Part shown: one piece after another, positions 7,108-11,499 of the stretch
How positions within the stretch are numbered: position 1 is the stretch's first letter
How the letters are laid out: each line of letters starts with the position of its first letter
DNA from: PALSA-1355 sp031400775
GTDB lineage: Bacteria; Planctomycetota; Planctomycetia; Pirellulales; PALSA-1355
NCBI GenBank assembly: GCA_031400775.1
Contig: JANNQN010000187.1
Coordinates: forward strand, 1 to 11,499
Length of the DNA stretch: 11,499 bases
Reading direction: 5' to 3'
The notes under the pieces: generated by a model
Seen by the model: the letters and a program-made list of their open reading frames with translations, nothing else
The model's database searches: none
What the model was told of the DNA's origin: nothing
Made by a program: the position numbers and the translations under genes

Positions 7108-7140
7108 TGCAGACGAAGTCGATAACATGGCCACACCAGC

Positions 7141-7659
7141 ATGAATCTCGTCCTGATCGGATACCGCGGCACGGGCAAGAGCACGGTCGCCCGGCTGATT
7201 GCCGAGCGGCTCAATTGGCCTTGGTTCGACGCCGACGTGGAAATCGAATCGCGGGCCGGTAAATCGATCGCGCAGATTTTCGCCGACGACGGAGAAGGGG
7301 CCTTTCGCGATTGGGAGAGCCGGGTCGTCGCCGATCTGGCTGCCCGCGAGAACGCAATTCTGGCCCTGGGCGGCGGAGCGATCGTGCGGCCCGAGAACCG
7401 CGCAGCGATCCTGCGGCAGGGGCGCGTGGTATGGCTCACGGCCTCGCCGGAAACCTTGTGGCGGCGGATCGAGCACGACCACGCGACCGCCGAGCGCCGT
7501 CCCAATCTGACCGCCGCGGGCGGAATAACCGAGATCATCGCTACGCTCGACGCGCGGCGCGATGTTTATCGCCAGTGCGCCCATCATGAGGTCGATACTC
7601 AAGGAAGGACGCCCGCCGAAGTGGCGGACGCGATCCTTGCTGAAATGAAGCTGCGCTAG
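7141..7659 (+). CDS. aroK: Shikimate kinase
   Basis: This enzyme phosphorylates shikimate to shikimate 3-phosphate with ATP, the step directly after AroE. At 172 residues it has the usual family length. The P-loop is GYRGTGKST (7-15). The DxD pair for metal and substrate binding is D30 and D32 in WFDAD. FRDWE (55-59) and the glycine run GGG (77-79) contact shikimate. RPNLT (120-124) stands where the lid motif RPLL usually occurs, and RRDVY (139-143) matches the C-terminal Arg and Tyr region. No clear ribosome-binding site precedes the ATG, and another upstream ATG (7127) is out of frame. The gene shares a pathway with aroDE, though a strong hairpin separates them. The prepilin peptidase gene begins 32 bases after its stop, so co-transcription with that gene is likely. 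Confidence 0.95.
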   Translation: MNLVLIGYRGTGKSTVARLIAERLNWPWFDADVEIESRAGKSIAQIFADDGEGAFRDWESRVVADLAARENAILALGGGAIVRPENRAAILRQGRVVWLTASPETLWRRIEHDHATAERRPNLTAAGGITEIIATLDARRDVYRQCAHHEVDTQGRTPAEVADAILAEMKLR

Positions 7660-7691
7660 CAGTTTGCTAGGACGAATCGCAACCTCCGGTC

Positions 7692-8981
7692 TTGGACACG
7701 ATATTGGCCATTCCGCTCGCCATCAGGCTCTTCGGTTTTTTCCTGCTGGGCGTGGCCGTGGCCGCCGCGCTCAACCTGGCCGTCTATCGCCTGGCTTGGG
7801 CACAGCGCTCGATCAGTCCCTGGTCAAAGCCCCCGGCCGGCGCTCCGAGAAGACTCGCCGCCGATCGGATTCCCATTTTCGGTTGGCGGGGGCTGGCGCG
7901 CGAGAGTGCCCTGCACGGCCGGGGTTTCTGGATCCGGCCGCTAGTGGTCGAATTACTTACCGGCTGCCTGTTTGCCGGACTGTATTACTGGGAAGCGCAA
8001 ATGCAGGCGCTCTATCCCATTTTTCGTTCCGGAGTAGCGGCCGTGCCTGCGCTGGCCGCGGGCGATTTGCCGGCCGTGATCCACGCCCAACTGTTTGCCC
8101 ACCTGGTACTTTTCTCGCTCATGATCGCCGCCTCGCTGATCGATCTGGACGAACAGACGATACCCGACGCGATCACGATTCCCGGCACTTTGGCGGCGCT
8201 AGTCGTAGCTGCCGCGCTGCCTTGGTCGCTGTTGCCGGCCGAAACGTGGCAGATGGCAGCAGGGCCGTCGATCGAGTTTCTCACGTTCACCTCGCCGGCG
8301 GCGTGGCCCGAGTGGCTGGATCGCGCGCCACGGTTGGGGCCACTTGCCATCGGCCTGGCCTGTTGGACGCTGTGGTGCGGCGGGATTTTGCCCAGGCGCT
8401 GGAACACGCGGCACGGCTGGCAGACTGCCTTCCGCGTGTTCGTGCATCGACTGCGAGCTGAGCGGCTGAGCTATATCGTGGCGGTCGGTTGGCTGCTGGG
8501 CGCCATGGCGATTGCGCTGGTCGCTGCGCTGGGGTCGACGGCATCCTGGGCGGCGCTGTTGACGGCGCTCGTCGGCATTGCCGCCGGCGGCGGAATGATT
8601 TGGATCGTGCGCGTGATCGGCGCCGCCACGCTCAAGCGCGAGGCGATGGGCTTTGGCGACGTGATGCTGATGTCCCTGATCGGCGCGTTCATCGGTTGGC
8701 AGGGGGCCCTGATCGTGTTTTTTCTCGCGCCGTTTTTGGGACTGGTCAACGGCGTACTGCAATGGACGTTGCACCGCGAACCAGAGATTCCCTACGGACC
8801 GTACCTTTGCCTGGCGACGTTTTTCGTGATCCTCAAATGGCCCTGGTTGTGGGATCGCGGATATGACCTGTTCGCGCTGGGTTGGCTGCTGCCGGCGCTA
8901 TTGGGAGTTTGCTTCGTGTTGATGGGGCTCATGCTGTGGAGCTACCGCACCCTGCGCGAGAGAGCGGCACCGCGGGCTTGA
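7692..8981 (+). CDS. A24-family prepilin peptidase, membrane protein
   Basis: This is a polytopic inner-membrane aspartic protease of the type that cuts the leader from type IV pilin or type II secretion pseudopilins. The frame gives 429 residues from a TTG at 7692; a second TTG (7704) is also possible, and no upstream ATG is seen. Residues about 20-110 resemble the N-terminal methylase-associated domain: LNLAVYRL, IPIFGW and VVELLTG. The cysteine pairs of classical PilD are absent. The first active-site segment is LIDLDEQTIPD (149-159, with D151 and D153), and the second is GFGD (320-323, catalytic D323), followed by LIGAFIGWQGAL. The span between the two aspartate sites is about 170 residues, much longer than usual, and seems to hold extra membrane segments. 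No pilin gene is adjacent. Confidence 0.88.
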   Translation: MDTILAIPLAIRLFGFFLLGVAVAAALNLAVYRLAWAQRSISPWSKPPAGAPRRLAADRIPIFGWRGLARESALHGRGFWIRPLVVELLTGCLFAGLYYWEAQMQALYPIFRSGVAAVPALAAGDLPAVIHAQLFAHLVLFSLMIAASLIDLDEQTIPDAITIPGTLAALVVAAALPWSLLPAETWQMAAGPSIEFLTFTSPAAWPEWLDRAPRLGPLAIGLACWTLWCGGILPRRWNTRHGWQTAFRVFVHRLRAERLSYIVAVGWLLGAMAIALVAALGSTASWAALLTALVGIAAGGGMIWIVRVIGAATLKREAMGFGDVMLMSLIGAFIGWQGALIVFFLAPFLGLVNGVLQWTLHREPEIPYGPYLCLATFFVILKWPWLWDRGYDLFALGWLLPALLGVCFVLMGLMLWSYRTLRERAAPRA

Positions 8982-9070
8982 ATCGGGCGACACGTTCGGC
9001 GGCGGCCGCCATTTCGCGGGCTAGACTTGTTTAGGGCCGTGGGTTCGAGTTCCTAAAATCGGCAAACAGC

Positions 9071-9607
9071 ATGCTCGGCGATTTTTTCAGTCACACGCTC
9101 AACGATCCGTTTGGCGCCGACAATGCCGCCTTGCGCCGCGGGCGCTATGGCATTATCGAGATTTCGCTCGGTCAATTGGTGGCCATCCATTTGCGCCCCT
9201 GGCCGCGGATCGTTTCGACTCTCGAGACCGACTGGCTGGGCCGGAGGTGGCACGAACGACGCGCGGGCGATCGCTGTCTCGTCTATTACAACCAGCCGCG
9301 ACGGCACTCGAATTTTCTGGCCCTCAAATATGTCGTCTCGCAGCGCGACTGCACGCTGGCGACGTTTCGCCGAGCGCTCATGGCGCTGGATGAAGTGGCC
9401 CGCATCAAGCGGAGCGACGCGATTTTGTGCGACGCCTGGAACGAGCGGATCTCGGATCGGCTGCTGGCGCGCGAGGGCTGGGAGCGGCACAAGCCCGACC
9501 GCTGGCACCGGAATTACATCAAGCGATTCTATGGCGATTATCCGCAGACAGACTTAAACGCTGCCGCCATTTTGCATGAAGCCCTCCCGTCCGCCACCGA
9601 GTGCTAG
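9071..9607 (+). CDS. Hypothetical protein, possibly acetyltransferase-like
   Basis: I do not recognise this 178-residue protein with certainty. It has no signal peptide or membrane segment and is rich in Arg, Trp and aromatic residues. The middle part, CLVYYNQPRRHSNFLALKY (69-87), looks like beta strands. The segment SDAILCDAWNERISDRLLA (115-133) followed by REGWERHKPDRWHRNYIKRFYG (134-155) has the feel of the end of a GNAT acetyltransferase fold, where a strand precedes a helix and a G-W/F turn. That reading is inference. G+C-rich third positions like those of the neighbours support real coding. The ATG at 9071 follows an 89-base gap without a clear ribosome-binding site. Confidence 0.72.
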   Translation: MLGDFFSHTLNDPFGADNAALRRGRYGIIEISLGQLVAIHLRPWPRIVSTLETDWLGRRWHERRAGDRCLVYYNQPRRHSNFLALKYVVSQRDCTLATFRRALMALDEVARIKRSDAILCDAWNERISDRLLAREGWERHKPDRWHRNYIKRFYGDYPQTDLNAAAILHEALPSATEC

Positions 9608-9628
9608 CGGGGGCTAACGAAGGCAGAT

Positions 9629-9684
9629 GGCCACCGAGGTCACCGAGGTTAAAAGGACACGCTCTCTCGGTGCTCTCGGTGGCT
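9629..9684. repeat. Inverted repeat of the GCCACCGAG...CTCGGTGGC type
   Basis: GCCACCGAG (9630-9638) pairs with CTCGGTGGC (9675-9683), and CACCGAG (9641-9647) pairs with CTCGGTG (9666-9672); a two-base mismatch separates the two stem blocks. Each arm is itself a tandem of a nine-base CACCGAGGT-like unit. The hairpin lies 22 bases after the stop of the preceding gene, and the T-run is only two bases, so termination is uncertain. Similar repeats occur in many environmental bacterial genomes, as far as I recall. The rest of the gap to 9883 shows only the next gene's ribosome-binding site. Confidence 0.65.
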
Positions 9685-9883
9685 ACTCTTAAACTGGTCT
9701 TGTGGCGACTAAGGCACATCGATACCATCCCGGCCCTTGTCAGAGTTTGCGCCCCGGTTCCACGCGCAGGAGCGACCGGGCGCAGTGCCGCGCGGGCTAG
9801 TTCGTGTGCCAGATTCGTGGCGCTGGAATAGGCCGCGTACCCGTCGAACATGGACGTTCGTTCCGAGTTTCAGGAGATGCTGC

Positions 9884-10711
9884 ATGCGAGTCGTCGCACT
9901 GGCGGGCTCGCTGGGATTGCTGTGGCTGCCAATCTTGGCCGGCTGTGCTAACAATCCGTACGCTCTGCAGACTCAGAACCAGGCCCTGCAAACGCAGCAA
10001 GCCACTCTCGCGCAGCGCAACCAAGAATTGCAAAGCCGCGCCAGCACCCTCGACCGCGACAACCAGGAACTGGAAACCTTGCTGGCTCAAACCCGCCAGC
10101 AGGGCAAGGTGCTGGAAGATCACGTGGCGGCGTTACGCGACCAACTGGCCACGGCCACGACACAGTTGGCGCAGGTCCGCGACGAAAAACACCTGACCGA
10201 AAAACAGACCGAGGCCTTGATGGCCTCGACGCGGCGCCGCGCCGGCGCGCAGATCACGGCCAACAACAGCCTGCAACGCAACCTGCCGCCGTTGAACTTA
10301 AGCGGTATCGACGTGCGGGCCGACGGCGACGTCGTGCGGGTCGAGTTGCCCGCCGCGCGATTATTTCAGCCGGGCTCCACGATGTTGCAACCCGTGGCCG
10401 GGCCGCTGTTGGATGCCGTGGCGGCGGAACTCGCCAGGGCTTATCCCGATCAGCAGATTGGCGTCGAAGGGCACACCGACGGCGACCTGGTCCGATCGGG
10501 CATGGGCGACAATCAACAGATCTCGATCGCGCGGGCGACGGCCGTCTATCAGCACCTGGCCGCGCGAGGCACGCTCGCCGCCAACCGGATGTTCGTCGTC
10601 GGTCACGGCAGCAACCACCCCGTGGTTTCCAATGCCACGGCGGCCGGCAAAGCGCGCAACAGCCGCGTGGAACTGGTCGTCTATCCGGAAAAGGTCGGCG
10701 CCGCGCGATAG
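9884..10711 (+). CDS. OmpA-family lipoprotein with coiled coil
   Basis: A 275-residue envelope lipoprotein likely ties an outer membrane to peptidoglycan. AGGAG at 9872-9876, seven bases upstream, fixes the ATG at 9884, although the frame stays open further upstream. Residues 1-21 form a lipoprotein signal peptide with lipobox LAGC and Cys21 as the lipidated residue. Residues about 28-115 are rich in Gln, Leu and Glu and form a long coiled coil. The OmpA C-terminal domain (about 140-270) follows: LFQPGSTMLQP, then GHTDGD containing the peptidoglycan-contact Asp, ISIARATAVYQHLAARG, and the closing NSRVELVVYP with the matching Arg. The order signal, coiled coil, OmpA domain resembles YiaD or Pal-like proteins, but the long coiled coil is distinct from Pal. 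Confidence 0.92.
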   Translation: MRVVALAGSLGLLWLPILAGCANNPYALQTQNQALQTQQATLAQRNQELQSRASTLDRDNQELETLLAQTRQQGKVLEDHVAALRDQLATATTQLAQVRDEKHLTEKQTEALMASTRRRAGAQITANNSLQRNLPPLNLSGIDVRADGDVVRVELPAARLFQPGSTMLQPVAGPLLDAVAAELARAYPDQQIGVEGHTDGDLVRSGMGDNQQISIARATAVYQHLAARGTLAANRMFVVGHGSNHPVVSNATAAGKARNSRVELVVYPEKVGAAR

Positions 10712-10734
10712 CTGCGAACGGTTCGATCGCCGGG

Positions 10735-10740
10735 TATAAT
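10735..10740 (+). promoter_or_regulatory. Candidate -10 box upstream of hisH
   Basis: TATAAT at 10735-10740 is a perfect -10 consensus, and a second TATACT lies at 10751-10756. The region 17 bases upstream (CTGCGA) is a poor -35 match. Transcription from here would leave a leader of about 95 bases before the hisH ATG. The position between two genes fits a hisH promoter. Confidence 0.45.
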
Positions 10741-10761
10741 GACCCATCGGTATACTGGCTA

Positions 10762-10779
10762 CCGGGCGAACCTGCCCGG
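10762..10779 (+). promoter_or_regulatory. Small hairpin in the hisH leader
   Basis: CCGGGC (10762-10767) and GCCCGG (10774-10779) form a perfect six-base stem with the loop GAACCT. It lies in the inferred hisH leader. No histidine-rich leader peptide and no T-run are visible, so classical attenuation is not supported. Its role is unknown. Confidence 0.3.
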
Positions 10780-10843
10780 ACGACGCCTTGTCCGCTCTCG
10801 TGCCGCCCGCAATTTTCCTTCCCTCCGAGCGCTGTAGTGGCCC

Positions 10844-11449
10844 ATGATCGCGATCATCGACTACCAGATGGGCAACCTGCGCAGCGTTCAAAAGGGATTC
10901 GAGAAAGTCGGGCACGAGGCGACGATTACCTGCGACCCGGCCGTGTTGGCGCGTGCCGATAAGGTCGTGTTGCCCGGCGTGGGCGCCTTTGGCGATGCCA
11001 TGGACGAGCTCAAGCGGCGCTACCTGGTCGAGCCGATTCGCCAGGCGGTTGACTCGGGCAAGCCATTTCTGGGCGTGTGCCTGGGTTTGCAATTGCTGTT
11101 CGACGTGGGCTACGAGAACGGCCGCCACGAAGGACTGGGGATCGTGCCGGGCGAGGTGGTGCGATTCGAGTTGCCCAGCGAATATAAAGTTCCGCACATG
11201 GGTTGGAACCAGCTTTCGATCCTGCGGCCTTCGCCGCTGTTGGCTGGGCTCGAAAGCGGCGTGTATTGCTACTTCGTGCATTCGTACTACGTCGTGCCGC
11301 AAGACCGCGCGGTGATTGCCGCCGAAGCCAGCTACTCGTCGCCGTTTTGCGCAGCGATCTGGCGCGACAATCTTTTCGCCACGCAGTTCCATCCCGAAAA
11401 GAGCCAACGGGACGGGTTGCGGATGCTTAAGAATTTTGCCGAGATGTAA
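10844..11449 (+). CDS. hisH: Imidazole glycerol phosphate synthase, glutaminase subunit
   Basis: HisH hydrolyses glutamine and passes ammonia to HisF, which makes imidazole glycerol phosphate and AICAR in histidine synthesis. The 201-residue length is normal for this class I amidotransferase. It opens MIAIIDYQMGNLRSV and continues with VVLPGVGAFGDAM. The nucleophile is Cys79 in GVCLGLQ, and the other triad members are His183 and Glu185 in FHPEKSQ. KVPHMGWNQL and YFVHSYYV are typical of HisH rather than of other amidotransferases. No ribosome-binding site is obvious. The 50 bases after the stop show no gene start, so hisA or hisF is not seen next to it in this window. Confidence 0.97.
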   Translation: MIAIIDYQMGNLRSVQKGFEKVGHEATITCDPAVLARADKVVLPGVGAFGDAMDELKRRYLVEPIRQAVDSGKPFLGVCLGLQLLFDVGYENGRHEGLGIVPGEVVRFELPSEYKVPHMGWNQLSILRPSPLLAGLESGVYCYFVHSYYVVPQDRAVIAAEASYSSPFCAAIWRDNLFATQFHPEKSQRDGLRMLKNFAEM

Positions 11450-11499
11450 GTCGCGCGCAGACGGAGAGCGCGGCCATGGTGTCGGTTTGATTTTTTGCC

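Noticed and set aside
9035..9065. GGGTTCGAGTTCC, resembling a tRNA T-arm
   Set aside because: No matching T-stem, anticodon arm or acceptor stem could be formed in the surrounding bases.
9737..9883. In-frame upstream extension of the OmpA-type lipoprotein
   Set aside because: The lipobox signal peptide begins at the 9884 ATG, which has an AGGAG site seven bases upstream.
10361..11407. Minus-strand open frame of 348 codons
   Set aside because: It runs across the end of the OmpA-type gene, the promoter gap and hisH, all well supported on the other strand.
11454..11496. Possible terminator after hisH: a five-base CGCGC/GCGCG stem and a later T-run
   Set aside because: The T-run begins about 18 bases after the short stem, too far for an intrinsic terminator.

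Overview
All ten protein genes in this 11.5 kb window lie on the + strand. Base composition is high in G+C. Gene content and repeat types suggest a member of the Planctomycetota, probably Pirellulales-like. The hints are a fused AroD-AroE enzyme, a protein with a VPEPST-type PEP-CTERM tail, a GxxExxY protein, an A24 prepilin peptidase without the cysteine motifs, and several palindromic repeat types in the gaps. This placement is inference from recognised families, not a database result.

Layout. At 1-1175 lies the 3' part of an NtrC-type sigma-54 response regulator. The gap 1176-1546 is packed with repeats, including a possible miniature insertion with terminal inverted repeats and flanking direct repeats. 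At 1547-3466 is mutL, of the endonuclease type. A palindromic repeat follows, then a small GxxExxY (PD-(D/E)XK-like) gene at 3635-4057 with lower G+C, then another copy of the same repeat. At 4370-5278 is a secreted PEP-CTERM protein. At 5521-7008 is a bifunctional 3-dehydroquinate dehydratase/shikimate dehydrogenase. A perfect 25-bp hairpin repeat comes next, then shikimate kinase (7141-7659), a prepilin peptidase (7692-8981) and an unrecognised 178-aa protein (9071-9607). A further hairpin repeat precedes an OmpA-type lipoprotein (9884-10711). The window ends with hisH (10844-11449).

How the genes work together. AroDE and AroK supply three shikimate-pathway steps (dehydroquinate to shikimate 3-phosphate) and form the only clear metabolic cluster. 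HisH is the glutaminase half of imidazole glycerol phosphate synthase; no hisF is visible. MutL, the regulator, the peptidase, the PEP-CTERM protein and the lipoprotein have no obvious shared pathway.

The most unusual content is in the gaps. At least four distinct inverted-repeat types occur. One, built on ATCCGCAGATTTCGCAGAT, appears three times within 3 kb and brackets the GxxExxY nuclease-like gene, so a repeat-plus-nuclease mobile or domesticated unit is worth testing.
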